Assembly: GCA_013152585.1 (NCBI GenBank)
Contig: JAADGC010000175.1
Span: 1-33,489 of the forward strand
DNA from: Chloroflexota bacterium
Lineage (GTDB): Bacteria; Chloroflexota; Anaerolineae; J102
Direction of reading: 5' to 3'
DNA length: 33,489 nt
The position numbers and the translations under genes are program-made. Below are positions 23,122 through 32,671 of this stretch, piece by piece. The stretch's first letter is position 1. Each line of letters starts with the position of its first letter. The notes beneath the pieces were generated by a model. It had not been told where the DNA came from. It did not search any database and saw only the letters and a program-made list of their open reading frames with translations.

Positions 23122-26007
23122 CTACGCTTTTTCTACCTTCACCGCACAGACTTTGTATTCCGGAATCTTGGCTTGCGGATCGAGCGCAGGATTGGTGAGG
23201 AAATTGGCGGCCGATTCGGCAAAGTGGAAGGTGGTGAAGATAAGGCCGGGCTCGACGCGGTCGGTGATCTGCGCTTTGGCCAGGATTTCGCCGCGCCGCG
23301 AAGCCACTTTCATGAGGTCACCATCGCTAATGTGGGCTTTCCTGGCGTCTTTGGGATGGATTTCCACCAGGGCTTCGGGATACATGGCTTCCAGCCCTCG
23401 CGCCCGGTGGGTCATCTCGCCGCCGTGCCAGTGATAGATCACGCGGCCGGTTGTGAGCATCAGGGGATACTCCTCGTCAGGCAATTCTGCCGGGGGCACA
23501 TGATCCATGCCCACAAAAAGTCCTTTACCGCGGCTGAATTGCCGGGTATGGAGGATGGGTGTGCCCGGATGGTCGGGAGAGGGCACCGGCCAGTGCAGCG
23601 CCTCGCCTGCTTCCAGGCGTTCCCAGGTCACACCGGCATAAATGGGTGTGAGGGCGTTGATCTCTTCTTCGATATCGGTGACGTCACGATATTCCCAATC
23701 GCCATAGGGCGCTTCGGGATCGGGGGTGGCGGCACCCAGCGCCAACATGCGTTTGGCCAGTTGGAACATGATCCAGGTGTCCTCTTTGGCCTCGCCCGGG
23801 GGGTCGATGGCTTTGCGCAGCCGCTGGATACGGCGCTCGGTGTTGGTGAAGGTGCCTTCTTTTTCGGCAAAGCTGGCGGCCGGGAAGATGACATCGGCGA
23901 ATTGGGCCGTTTCGCTGAAGAAAAGCTCCTGCAAGACGATGAACTCAGTTTTTTGCAGGGAGAAGCGCACGTGATTGAGGTCGGGATCGCTGGTCATCGG
24001 GTTTTCACCGATGATGTAGAGACAATGCACCTTGCCTTCTTCCGCGGCTTTGAGCATCTCGGTCACCGTCAAGCCCACACTATCGGGTTGCGGCACACCC
24101 CAGGCCTTCTCGAATTTCTCGCGCACTTTCGCATCAGTCACTTTCTGGTAGCCAGGATAGACATTGGGCAGGCCGCCCAAATCACAAGCGCCCTGAACGT
24201 TGTTCTGACCCCGCAAAGGGTTGACTCCGCCCCCGCGTTTCCCCATGTTTCCCAACAGCATCTGCAGATTGGCGCAGCTCATGACATTGGCGACGCCGGT
24301 GGTGTGTTGGGTGATGCCCATGGCATAGATCAATGCACCCGGTCGATTTTCGGCCATCATGCGCGCCGCCAGCTCGATATCCGCGACGGGCACGCCGGTG
24401 ATGGCGCTGGTGACCTCGGGCGTATATTTTTCTACAACTGCTTTCAGCTCGGCGAAGCCCTCGGTGCGATTGGTGATGAACTCGTCGTCCTGCCAGCCTT
24501 GGCGCAGGATGATGTGCATCAGGCCATTGAGGAGGGCGATATCGGTGCCGGGGGTATGGCGCAGATGCAGGTCGGCGTAGTCGGTGATGTCGATGCGCCG
24601 GGGATCGGCCACGATCAGCTTGGCCCCGCGATGGCGCTTGGCACCACGGATTTTCGTACCGATGACAGGATGGTTTTCGGTGGTGTTGGAGCCGATAATG
24701 AAGATGCACTGGCTCTCTTCAGTGATGTCGGCGATGGAGTTGGTCATGGCACCGCTGCCGAAGGAAGTCACCAGACCGGCGACTGTGGCGGAGTGTCACA
24801 AGCGGGCGCAGTGGTCGATACTATGCGTCGCCAGCATCTGCCTGGTAAACTTATTGAAGATGAAATTTTCTTCATTGGTACACTTGGCCGAGGCAAACAG
24901 GGCGAAAGCCTCGCCGCCCAGCTCTTTTTTAACCTGGGTGAATTTGTGCGCTACGACGTTGAGGGCGGTATCCCAGTCGGTTTTTACAAAGGTGTCGGCA
25001 GAAATTTGGGATTGCGGATTTGGGGCTACGGATTTGCCATCGCCGGATGTCCGTCGATAGCTCAGGCTGGCGCGACGCTGCTCTGCCTCGCTGAACAACG
25101 TCCATTGCCCGCTCTCGACTCGCTCGGCCACCTTCTCTGCATCCAACCATTTAACTCGCACCATGGGACGAGTCAGGCGGTCGGGATGATTCACGTAGTC
25201 GTAGCCATAGCGGCCTTTGACGCACAAAGCCATGCCATTCACGGGGGCATCATGGGCGCTGGTGACCCGCACGATCTCGCCATCGCGCACGTTGAGATCG
25301 AAGTTGCAGCCCACGCCGCAATAGCCGCAGGTGGTGCGCACCTTTTCGGCCTGGTTGGCGCGCCCCTTGCCCAGGCTCATCTTATCGAAGAGGGCTCCTA
25401 CCGGACAGTAAGCCACGCATTGGCCGCAGCTTTCACAGCCAGCATCCAACATAAGCTGATCGGCCCCTGCCACCAACTTACTCTCGAAACCGCGGTTTGC
25501 AAAACTCCATATGCTGCGATTTTGGATTTCATCGCAGGTGCGGATACAACGACCGCAGAGAATGCACTTGTTGCGATCGATGAAGATAAAAGGGTTGGGG
25601 TCAGGATCAATTTCGTATTGATGGCGTCTGCCATTGTGCTCAGGCCATTTCACGCCATAATCGTAAACGAGGTCCTGCAGCTCACAATCACCATTGACTT
25701 CGCAGGTCATGCAGTCGTTGGGATGGTCGGTCAGCAGCATTTCCAGCACAAACTTGCGGGTTTCCACGACCGCGGGGCTCATGGTGTTGACGACCATGCC
25801 CTCGGTTGCGGGTGTGGTGCAAGCCGTCTGCACCCCGCGCGCCCGTTCCACCGAAACCACACACATACGACAGGCGCCGACATTGGTGAGATCGGGATGA
25901 TGACAGAGGGTGGGGATATGGATTCCGTTGGCGCCAGCGGCTTCGAGGATGGTGGCGCCTTCGGGGACAGTGATGGCTTTGTCATTGATGGTGAGATGAA
26001 TGGGCAT
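23122..26007 (-). CDS. fdhA: Formate dehydrogenase catalytic subunit, selenocysteine-containing
   Basis: This 961-aa Mo/W-bis-MGD enzyme oxidises formate to CO2. An in-frame TGA at 24796-24798 (codon 404) lies in CARL-U-HSATVAGL, exactly where E. coli FdhF has Sec (CARV-U-HGPSVAGL); a SECIS hairpin follows. The N-terminal part is NuoG-like. It has a 2Fe-2S site (Cys35, 46, 49, 63), a His/Cys 4Fe-4S site (His95, Cys99, 102, 108), two ferredoxin clusters (Cys148-158 and 191-201) and CGYCGVGC (227-234) before the molybdopterin domain. The start at 26007 has AGGAG seven bases upstream; the GTG at 26022 overlaps that site. Ordinary gene calling splits it into 24796-26022 and 23122-24771. An extra stretch at about 300-340 looks repeat-derived. 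Confidence 0.95.
24766..24798 (-). promoter_or_regulatory. Bacterial SECIS element with selenocysteine UGA
   Basis: On the minus strand the UGA (24798-24796) is followed by 11 bases, then AGTCGCC (24784-24778), loop GGTCT (24777-24773) and GGTGACT (24772-24766). This is a seven-bp stem with one G-U. The loop starts 18 bases after UGA. E. coli fdhF has the same 18-base distance and a GGUCU apical loop, which SelB recognises. It directs Sec insertion at codon 404. Confidence 0.9.
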
Positions 26008-26076
26008 GGACTCGCTCCTCACACACGTGTTAAATGAATACGATGTCGTTATGTTGCGGTTGTCAACAACACAGCA

Positions 26077-27990
26077 TCATCGGGGTGAAATAATTTCAAT
26101 GGCATCGAAATTACAAACGGTATAGCACAAACCGCAGCGGATACAGAGGCTCGGATCGATCTCATGAACCTGCAATTTTTCTCCTGAAATCGCATCGGAA
26201 GCACAATTGCGAGCGCAAACCATACAGCCTGTACAATTATCGGGAATGACGCGATACGTAATCAAAGCCTTGCAAACACAGGCGGGACATTCCTTGTCTT
26301 CGATATGAGCGATGAATTCATCTTCGAAATGTCGGAGGACGGATAGGACGGGCGAAGGCGCCAACTGGCCCAAAGCACAAAGCGAGCCTTGCTGCATTCC
26401 CCTGGCCAGCCGCTTGATTTCATCCAAATCAGCCAACGTGCTTTCGCCTTCGGTGATGCGTTCCAGTATTTCCAGCATACGCGTGGAGCCAATGCGGCAG
26501 GGGGGACATTTTCCACAGCTTTCGTCGACCACAAATTGCATGAAATACTTGGAGAATTCCACCATGCAGGTGGTTTCGTCAGCGACAATCATGCCGCCCG
26601 ACCCCATCACTGCGCCGGCGGCGCGCAGCGAATCAAAATCCACTGGCGTATCCAAATAAGTGCGGGGCAAACATCCCCCCAGGGGGCCACCTGTTTGCAC
26701 AGCTTTGAAATGCTTGTTATCGCCGATGCCTCCGCCCACATCGAAGATGATCTCGCGCAGCGTGATGCCCATGGGCACCTCGATCAAGCCGGTACGTTCG
26801 ACCTGCCCGGTTAGCGCAAATACGGCTGTCCCCGAGCTGCCTTCGGTGCCCAACGATTTGAACCAGTCGGCGCCCATACGCAGGATGCGCGGCGTGTAAG
26901 CATAGCTTTTGACGTTATTCACGTTGCTAGGCTGTCCCCACACGCCGGCGACGGCCGGATAGGGCGGGCGAGGCCAGGGCTGGCCGCGTTCGCCCATAAT
27001 CGAATTCATCAACGCGGTTTCTTCACCGCACACAAAAGCACCGGCGCCTTCTTTAATCTGAAGCTCAAAGTTAAAACCCGAACCCAGAATGTTTTCTCCT
27101 AACAACCCCAGCTCGCGGGCCTGAGCAATGGCAATGTTCAGGCGATGGATCGCCAGCGGATATTCGGCCCGGGCGTAAATGTAACCGTACTCAGCGCCAA
27201 TGGCATAGCCCGCAATAATCATGCCTTCGATCACAGAATGGGGATCGCCCTCCAACACGGAACGATCCATAAAGGCGCCGGGATCTCCTTCATCTGCATT
27301 GCAGATGACGTACTTGGGCCAACTGGGCGTCTGGCGGGCAAATCTCCACTTCAACCCGGCCGGAAAACCTCCTCCCCCGCGCCCGCGCAGGCCCGAATCC
27401 AACACTTCGGCAATCACCTCTTCGGGGGTCATTTCGCACAGAGCCCGTTGCAGGGCGCTGTAGCCATCGACAGCCAGATAATCCTCAATCGATTCCGGAT
27501 CAATCAAGCCGCAATTGCTGAGTACAATACGAAGCTGTTTCGACTGGAAGGGAATATACTGGCCATCCTCTGGCCCCACGAAACTCAGGGAATGAAGTTG
27601 ATGGCCGTGGGATTCGGAAATGGTAGGGATAGCGCGTCCTACAATAACCGCTTTTCGCAACTCACCCTCATCAAAATAATGTCGGAAAATCTCTTTGACG
27701 TACTTCGCCATGGCATTGCCATAGTTGATGCGCTCCCGGCCCCGTGCCTGGATTTCCATCATGGGTTCGTACGAACACATCCCCACACACCCTACTTGAC
27801 TAATGGCAACTTTCAGGCCCCGGGCGTCCAATTCACGTTGAATCGCCACAACAGTGTCGCCAGCGCCGGCAGCTATGCCGCAGGTTCCCATCCCGATCGT
27901 AATGTATACGTCGGCCTGGATTTTGTCCTGCCAGAGCGAATGCGCCAGGGCTTGCCGTTCGGCTAGATCCTTTGCAAGTGTCGTTTGCAT
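26077..27990 (-). CDS. NADH-binding (NuoF/HndC-like) subunit of formate dehydrogenase
   Basis: This 637-aa flavo-iron-sulfur subunit passes electrons between NAD(H) and the formate dehydrogenase. The N-terminal thioredoxin-like domain carries Cys37, Cys68 and Cys72, one fewer than the usual four. The NuoF core has the FMN/NADH loop RGRGGGGFPAGLKW (202-215), NADEGDPG (231-238) and EGAGAFVCGEETAL (314-327). A 4Fe-4S cluster (Cys492, 495, 498, 538) is followed by two ferredoxin clusters (Cys586-596 and 616-626). This layout is that of HndC/HydB and of NAD-linked FdhB proteins. It is 48 bases downstream of the NuoE-like gene and 69 upstream of fdhA, with an AGGAG ribosome site. Confidence 0.95.
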   Translation of the reverse strand: MQTTLAKDLAERQALAHSLWQDKIQADVYITIGMGTCGIAAGAGDTVVAIQRELDARGLKVAISQVGCVGMCSYEPMMEIQARGRERINYGNAMAKYVKEIFRHYFDEGELRKAVIVGRAIPTISESHGHQLHSLSFVGPEDGQYIPFQSKQLRIVLSNCGLIDPESIEDYLAVDGYSALQRALCEMTPEEVIAEVLDSGLRGRGGGGFPAGLKWRFARQTPSWPKYVICNADEGDPGAFMDRSVLEGDPHSVIEGMIIAGYAIGAEYGYIYARAEYPLAIHRLNIAIAQARELGLLGENILGSGFNFELQIKEGAGAFVCGEETALMNSIMGERGQPWPRPPYPAVAGVWGQPSNVNNVKSYAYTPRILRMGADWFKSLGTEGSSGTAVFALTGQVERTGLIEVPMGITLREIIFDVGGGIGDNKHFKAVQTGGPLGGCLPRTYLDTPVDFDSLRAAGAVMGSGGMIVADETTCMVEFSKYFMQFVVDESCGKCPPCRIGSTRMLEILERITEGESTLADLDEIKRLARGMQQGSLCALGQLAPSPVLSVLRHFEDEFIAHIEDKECPACVCKALITYRVIPDNCTGCMVCARNCASDAISGEKLQVHEIDPSLCIRCGLCYTVCNFDAIEIISPR

Positions 27991-28038
27991 TCCTTGGGTT
28001 CTCCTTGAGTCAGTGCCAGCCCTGGAGCTGGTCAGGAT

Positions 28039-28524
28039 CTAGTTGATATCCGTCTTCTTTTTGATCGTATTGAGTAACACATTCTGCTTCATACGGCCCA
28101 TTACTTTGCCATCAAAAACAGCGACCGGGGCCAAAGCACACGATCCCAGGCAATACACGATCTCCACGGTCAACTCATTGTCCTCCGAAGTCTCTCCTGG
28201 TTGCAAATGAAAATGATCTTCGAGGGAGGTGAGCAAGATCGGTGTGCCTTTGACATGACAGGCTGTGCCGTCGCACAAACGCAATATGTGCCGACCGCGA
28301 CGCTCGAGGTAAAACTGAGCGTAAAACGTGGCCACCCCATAGACTTTGCTCAGGGGAATCTTCAGTTGCCTGGCAATGAGCTGCAAAACGTCAGGGGGCA
28401 GATAACCGTATGTTTCCTGCGCCTTCTGCAATACGGGAATCAATGCGCCAGCCTGATGGCGATATTGTGTGAATATCTCATCCATCAGACTGAGATCGAT
28501 CTCGTTGTGATTGTCCTGGGTCAT
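28039..28524 (-). CDS. NuoE/HndA-like 2Fe-2S subunit of formate dehydrogenase
   Basis: This 161-aa subunit has the thioredoxin-like 2Fe-2S fold of NuoE/HndA. The helical N-terminus (about 12-75, with LIPVLQKAQETYGYLP and VYGVATFYAQF) is followed by the cluster ligands Cys84, Cys89, Cys125 and Cys129 (CDGTAC and CLGSC). It relays electrons in the NADH module next to the NuoF-like subunit. It is first in the operon. The ATG at 28524 has GGAG nine bases upstream; the TTG two codons earlier is unlikely. The promoter lies at 28628-28656. Confidence 0.95.
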   Translation of the reverse strand: MTQDNHNEIDLSLMDEIFTQYRHQAGALIPVLQKAQETYGYLPPDVLQLIARQLKIPLSKVYGVATFYAQFYLERRGRHILRLCDGTACHVKGTPILLTSLEDHFHLQPGETSEDNELTVEIVYCLGSCALAPVAVFDGKVMGRMKQNVLLNTIKKKTDIN

Positions 28525-28627
28525 AAACAAACACTCCAGACTGTGATGTGCCCATCAAGGACGGGTGGGACTATCAAACTGTTATCGAAGATGAACGGAC
28601 AAGCGTCCGGGAACAAACATGTGCCTC

Positions 28628-28656
28628 ATTGTAGGACAACTCACGTCAAATGTCTA
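28628..28656 (-). promoter_or_regulatory. Sigma70-type promoter of the formate dehydrogenase operon
   Basis: On the minus strand TAGACA (28656-28651), a 17-base spacer and TACAAT (28633-28628) are found. Transcription would start near 28621, giving a leader of about 97 bases. No regulator site is evident. Confidence 0.6.
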
Positions 28657-28760
28657 TGATCGATGTCAGATATATGAGAAAATTGACAAGCTTTTTGCCC
28701 CTCGCTTTTTTGATCACCCATGCCCCAGTTTATGTCTGACAAGTCATTCCTCCGCTTCCC

Positions 28761-28973
28761 TTACTGCAACCACACAATCTCCACCAGATGCGCCACCTTC
28801 TTAAACTCGGGATCGCCTGTCATCAGTGGACACCCAAGCTCCCGCGCCGCCGCAATGGCAAAAGCATCGGCATAGGAAACGGGATAATGAGCCTTGATCT
28901 TCGCTGCTGCCAGAACGTCTTTTCTCCGCGGTTCTAACTGTGTAAGTGGTAGTCCATCTATCGTGGCGAGCAT
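28761..28973 (-). pseudogene. VapC-type PIN toxin remnant (C-terminal half)
   Basis: The 70 codons match the second half of VapC-like PIN domains: the run AHYPVSYADAFAIAAARELG and then LMTGDPEF, with the last two of the conserved acidic residues. The N-terminal half, with the first catalytic Asp, is missing. Only 32 bases separate its start from the priA stop, so there is no room for it. No VapB antitoxin is present. It is almost certainly a broken toxin-antitoxin relic downstream of priA on the same strand. Confidence 0.65.
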
Positions 28974-29005
28974 CTGCAGAGCTGAAAATTACCCCTCCCT
29001 CGATG

Positions 29006-31786
29006 TTACAACGTATCCACCGGATCGACATCGATGCGCCAGTTGGGCAGCAAGGGAATACCGGCCAACAGCGGGGCAGGATTTTGACAGCGAAAAATGA
29101 GATGCCAGCGAAATTTACCGCGTTCTTTGCTAAAAAATGCCGGCGCCGGTCCGATCATGCTAAAGTCGTCCAGCCCCAACTCGCGCGCCCGCTGTTCCAG
29201 CAAAGTCTTCACCCGCCCGGTCTCAACCAGGCAGCGATTCCTGTCTGTATCCAGATACAACATGCGTGTGAGGCGACGATAGGGAGGATAGCCATTTTCC
29301 TGCCGAAAACGCATCTCCTGCTGATAAAAAGCATCGTAGTCATGATGGCTGGCCGCCACAATCGCATAGTGCCGGGGTTGGTAGGTCTGAAAAATGACGC
29401 GGCCGCCGAGGGCTGAGCGTCCGGCCCGGCCTGCCACCTGCGTCAGCACCTGAAATGCGCGTTCGCTGGCCCGAAAATCGGGTAAAAACAGACCCACATC
29501 CGCGCTCAACACGCCCACCAGCGTCACCAGGGGCAGGTCTAATCCCTTGGCGATCATCTGTGTCCCCACCAGCACATCGGCTTTGTGATCGATGAAATCC
29601 TGCAAAATTTCCTCGTGGCTGGTTTTGCCGCCGGTCGTGTCCCGGTCCCAGCGCAAAGGTCGGGCCGCAGGAAATTCGGCTCGCAAAGCATCGATCAGGC
29701 GCTGGGTGCCGGCGCCGAACTCCTTGAGACGTCGGCTATGGCATTTGGGGCATTCCTGCGGCATAGGTTGGCGGTGATTGCAATGATGGCAGATCAGCAC
29801 ATTGGCGAAGCCATGAAAGGTGAGGGGAATGGCACAGCGCGGGCAATGGACGACATAGCCGCAGTCGCGACACAAGACAAAAGTAGCGCTGCCGCGGCGA
29901 TTGAGAAAAAGGATGGCCTGCTGTTGCTGGTCGAGCACGTGTTGCAAAGCCTGACGCAGCGCCCGCGAAAACATGGAGCGATTCCCTGACCGTAACTCCG
30001 CCCGCATATCCACCACCGTCACCTCGGGCAGGTCCAGCATTTCGGGCAAGTCGGCGGCCGCCGCCGCGGTCTCGGCCTGGCGGTGGCCGCGTACCCGGCG
30101 GGGCAAGCTGAGGGGGATGGTATGCCGGCGCCGGGCCTGGAAAGTGCTCTCGAGCGAAGGCGTAGCCGATCCCAGTAAGGTGACGGCGCCACTCAGCCGG
30201 GCCAGGGCCATAGCCGCATCGCGGGCATGATAACGCGGGGTGCGAATTTGCTTGTAGGCTGCGTCATGCTCTTCATCGACCACGATCACGCCCACCCGCG
30301 GGAAGGGTGTGAACAGGGCGCTGCGCGAGCCCACGATGATGTCGTAGTCGCCCTGGCGTGCTCGCCGCCAGGTGTCGTAGCGCTCGCCAGCCGACAGTTT
30401 GGAATGCAGCACTGCCACACGGCCCGGGAAGCGGGCCATAAAGCGGCGCACGGTCTGCGGGGTGAGGCTGATCTCGGGCACAAGGACAATGCCCTGGCGC
30501 TGACTGGCCAGCGCCCACTGCAATGCCCGCAGGTACAACTCGGTTTTGCCGCTCCCTGTGACCCCGTGCAGCAAATAAACCGGCGGTTGCACATCCTCGG
30601 GCGCCGGGGTGGGCCCCAGCCATTTTGCCAGCCCTTGCTTTATTATGTCCCAGGCTCGTTGCTGATCCTGCGTGAGCTGGGGGGGCGTATCGGGATAGAC
30701 AACATGCCCGGCCAGCGGATCCCGCCACACCTCGACTTCAGTCATCTCGATCAAAGCCAACTCAGCCAAACGCTTGACGACAGGTAATTTGACGGAGACC
30801 TGCTCCCGCAGGCGAGTCAGCGCCACCGGCTGCGGCCCCAGCCGGGCCAGCGCCTGCAAGATGGGCAGGTAGTTCTGCGTGCCTCGCAATTGCAAGACAG
30901 CCGCGACGAGATCATCACCATGCAAGAGCAACTGTAGCCGGTCTTCGTGTTCATTCAGCCAGCCACGCTGTTGCAATTGGCGGATGGTGGCCGGAGAGCA
31001 GTTGACAGCGCGGCGGGCGGCGATTGTTTCTGTTTGGCCTTGAGGCTGATCTGCCAACCATTGCAGCAAGTCGGCCTGCTTGGAACGGCGGCCAGTTTGC
31101 ATCAGCGTGCTTTCGATGGCATCGGGAGCGATGACCAGGCGCAGGCGACGTTCTTTTTTGGGTTTTGGGGTCGATGCGCCCTTGATGCGATCTCGCAGGC
31201 GGATCAAGCCCTCTTTCAGGAGCACGCCCATGACTTCATCCGCGGCCAGGCGCCGATCCAGTTTGCGCAGTTCGCTGAGGGGGATGGCGCCATATTGGTT
31301 CAGGTGTAGCAGCAGGGCTTGTTGGGCGGGCGTGAGCTCAGAAATATGGGCGGGGGCGCCAGGCGTGTGTTCGACTATCACCTGTGCCTGGGCTCCGAAT
31401 CCGGGCGGGAGAATCAGTTTGACGCATTCGCTCAGGGGCGCCAGATAGGTGGTGGCCAGCCAGTGCGCCAGTTCGATCTGGGCGGGCGTCAATGCGGGCT
31501 GCAGGGTGACGGGCTCGGCCAACGGTTTGATCTTGATGTCGGATGGGGCGCTGTCAACCAGACGCAGGATCACCCCCTGCCGCCGACTGCGCCCGAACGG
31601 CACCCACACCACCTGCCCCGGCGCATACAGGCCGCGACGGTTAGGCGGTATGCCATAAGTGAAGGTCTGGCTGGCCGGGCTGAAGTCGACCAGGGTGGTG
31701 GGGCCCTGATCGGAGTGCGTTTTTTGCGGGCGCCGGTCCAGAGGCGCCAACACAACCACCTCGGCAAAACGCGCAGCAGGGCTCAT
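29006..31786 (-). CDS. priA: Primosomal replication helicase PriA
   Basis: This 926-aa superfamily 2 helicase restarts stalled replication forks. The N-terminal 3' DNA-binding domain carries FTYGIPPNRRGLYAPGQVVW. The helicase has Walker A GVTGSGKT (408-415), DEEH (504-507) and LLGSATPSLES. The family zinc site is complete with eight Cys (639, 642, 648, 651, 666, 669, 679, 682). The ending FRCQNPAP, then WRIDVDPVDTL is typical. It is longer than most PriA (about 730-830) because of extra winged-helix material around 170-370. The ATG at 31786 overlaps the gmk stop (ATGA), so translation is coupled; upstream in-frame codons lie inside gmk. Confidence 0.95.
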   Translation of the reverse strand: MSPAARFAEVVVLAPLDRRPQKTHSDQGPTTLVDFSPASQTFTYGIPPNRRGLYAPGQVVWVPFGRSRRQGVILRLVDSAPSDIKIKPLAEPVTLQPALTPAQIELAHWLATTYLAPLSECVKLILPPGFGAQAQVIVEHTPGAPAHISELTPAQQALLLHLNQYGAIPLSELRKLDRRLAADEVMGVLLKEGLIRLRDRIKGASTPKPKKERRLRLVIAPDAIESTLMQTGRRSKQADLLQWLADQPQGQTETIAARRAVNCSPATIRQLQQRGWLNEHEDRLQLLLHGDDLVAAVLQLRGTQNYLPILQALARLGPQPVALTRLREQVSVKLPVVKRLAELALIEMTEVEVWRDPLAGHVVYPDTPPQLTQDQQRAWDIIKQGLAKWLGPTPAPEDVQPPVYLLHGVTGSGKTELYLRALQWALASQRQGIVLVPEISLTPQTVRRFMARFPGRVAVLHSKLSAGERYDTWRRARQGDYDIIVGSRSALFTPFPRVGVIVVDEEHDAAYKQIRTPRYHARDAAMALARLSGAVTLLGSATPSLESTFQARRRHTIPLSLPRRVRGHRQAETAAAAADLPEMLDLPEVTVVDMRAELRSGNRSMFSRALRQALQHVLDQQQQAILFLNRRGSATFVLCRDCGYVVHCPRCAIPLTFHGFANVLICHHCNHRQPMPQECPKCHSRRLKEFGAGTQRLIDALRAEFPAARPLRWDRDTTGGKTSHEEILQDFIDHKADVLVGTQMIAKGLDLPLVTLVGVLSADVGLFLPDFRASERAFQVLTQVAGRAGRSALGGRVIFQTYQPRHYAIVAASHHDYDAFYQQEMRFRQENGYPPYRRLTRMLYLDTDRNRCLVETGRVKTLLEQRARELGLDDFSMIGPAPAFFSKERGKFRWHLIFRCQNPAPLLAGIPLLPNWRIDVDPVDTL

Positions 31787-32433
31787 TTTAGTTGGACGCA
31801 CTGATAGTCGGTACGCGATTTTTCGGCCGTCATGATCGCCCACAACACTTTGGCTGTTTCTTGCAGTTGTTCATGCCGGTTGATGATAAAGTATTTGAAT
31901 TTTGGCAGTTCGGCCAATTCCTTGCGCGCATGGGCGACGCGGATGGCGATCTGTTCCCGGGAATCTGTTTTGCGGTCGTGCAGGCGCTGCACCAGCTCCT
32001 CTTCGGTGGAGGTGGTGAGAAAGACGGTGATGGCGCCGGGAAGCTTCGCGGCCATGGTGGCCGCTCCCTGCACATCGACGCGCATGATCACGTCTTCACC
32101 CCGGGACAGGGGAGTCAGAATTTCGGACTTGGGAACGCCTTTGTAATCGCCATAGACCGTGGCATATTCGAGTAACCGGTCCTGTTCGATCATCTGGGCA
32201 AAGCGTGCCAGGGTGACGAAGTGATAATCACGGCCATCGATCTCGTCTTCGCGAGGGGGGCGGGTGGTGGCCGTCACCACACGATGAAAGCTGACGCCCA
32301 GCGTTTCCAGGGCATCGATGGCGGAGTCTTTGCCCACACCGGAGGGGCCGGATATGATCATGACAATGGGGCGAACTTCGTCGGGGACGCCAAAATGGGA
32401 ATCGGCGGTGGAAATCTGGGGATCGGAATTCAT
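31783..32433 (-). CDS. gmk: Guanylate kinase
   Basis: This 216-aa enzyme phosphorylates GMP to GDP with ATP. It has the P-loop SGPSGVGKDS (28-37), TATTRPPREDEIDGRDYHFV (GMP-binding Arg and Tyr region), LLEYATVYGDYKGVPKS and DVQGAATMA. The P-loop has Asp after the Lys where most members have Ser/Thr or Gly; Ser37 comes one place later. The open frame extends 55 codons further, through a low-complexity Pro-rich stretch; the ATG at 32433 gives the normal length. It is upstream of and overlapping with priA. Confidence 0.92.
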   Translation of the reverse strand: MNSDPQISTADSHFGVPDEVRPIVMIISGPSGVGKDSAIDALETLGVSFHRVVTATTRPPREDEIDGRDYHFVTLARFAQMIEQDRLLEYATVYGDYKGVPKSEILTPLSRGEDVIMRVDVQGAATMAAKLPGAITVFLTTSTEEELVQRLHDRKTDSREQIAIRVAHARKELAELPKFKYFIINRHEQLQETAKVLWAIMTAEKSRTDYQCVQLK

Positions 32434-32504
32434 GGGTGGGCCTGGGGTGTGAAGGGGGGCGGGGGAAGGGGGAAGGGTTGCGAATTCTCCTGTGTGTTCT
32501 TTTC

Positions 32505-32513
32505 TGCTATACT
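32505..32513 (+). promoter_or_regulatory. Extended -10 promoter-like site upstream of element copy B
   Basis: TGC directly precedes TATACT (32508-32513); the -35 region is weak. A transcript would run through the 32538-32671 element into the zinc ribbon gene, leaving a leader of about 180 bases. Confidence 0.4.
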
Positions 32514-32537
32514 TTGTTTTTGTTCCGATTATTGCAA

Positions 32538-32671
32538 CTGGAGTCTGGCGAAAATTACATTTGCAGCTTAGCACGGCATTTTTAGCCACAGATTGCACGG
32601 ATTTCCACAGATTTTGAAGCTGTTTTTCTTTCTATTCCGTGAAAATCCGTAGCAAAAACGCCAGTGTCCAG
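32538..32671. repeat. Dispersed element copy B with terminal inverted repeats
   Basis: CTGGAGTCTGGCG (32538-32550) and CGCCAGTGTCCAG (32659-32671) are inverted complements at 11 of 13 positions. Interior blocks TTTTTAGCCACAGATT and TCCGTGAAAATCCGTA match copy A at 16593-16734 in the same order. It ends 30 bases before the zinc ribbon gene. Confidence 0.75.

Noticed and set aside
24771-24798. Frameshift or nonsense mutation splitting fdhA
   Set aside because: Both halves are in the same frame, the stop is TGA at the exact Sec position, and a SECIS hairpin follows, so it is recoding and not decay.
23080-26037. 985-codon plus-strand open frame opposite the formate dehydrogenase gene
   Set aside because: It is an antisense shadow. 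The minus strand encodes a full Sec-containing FdhA with all cluster motifs, and the plus translation has no family and a His/Gly-rich shadow composition.
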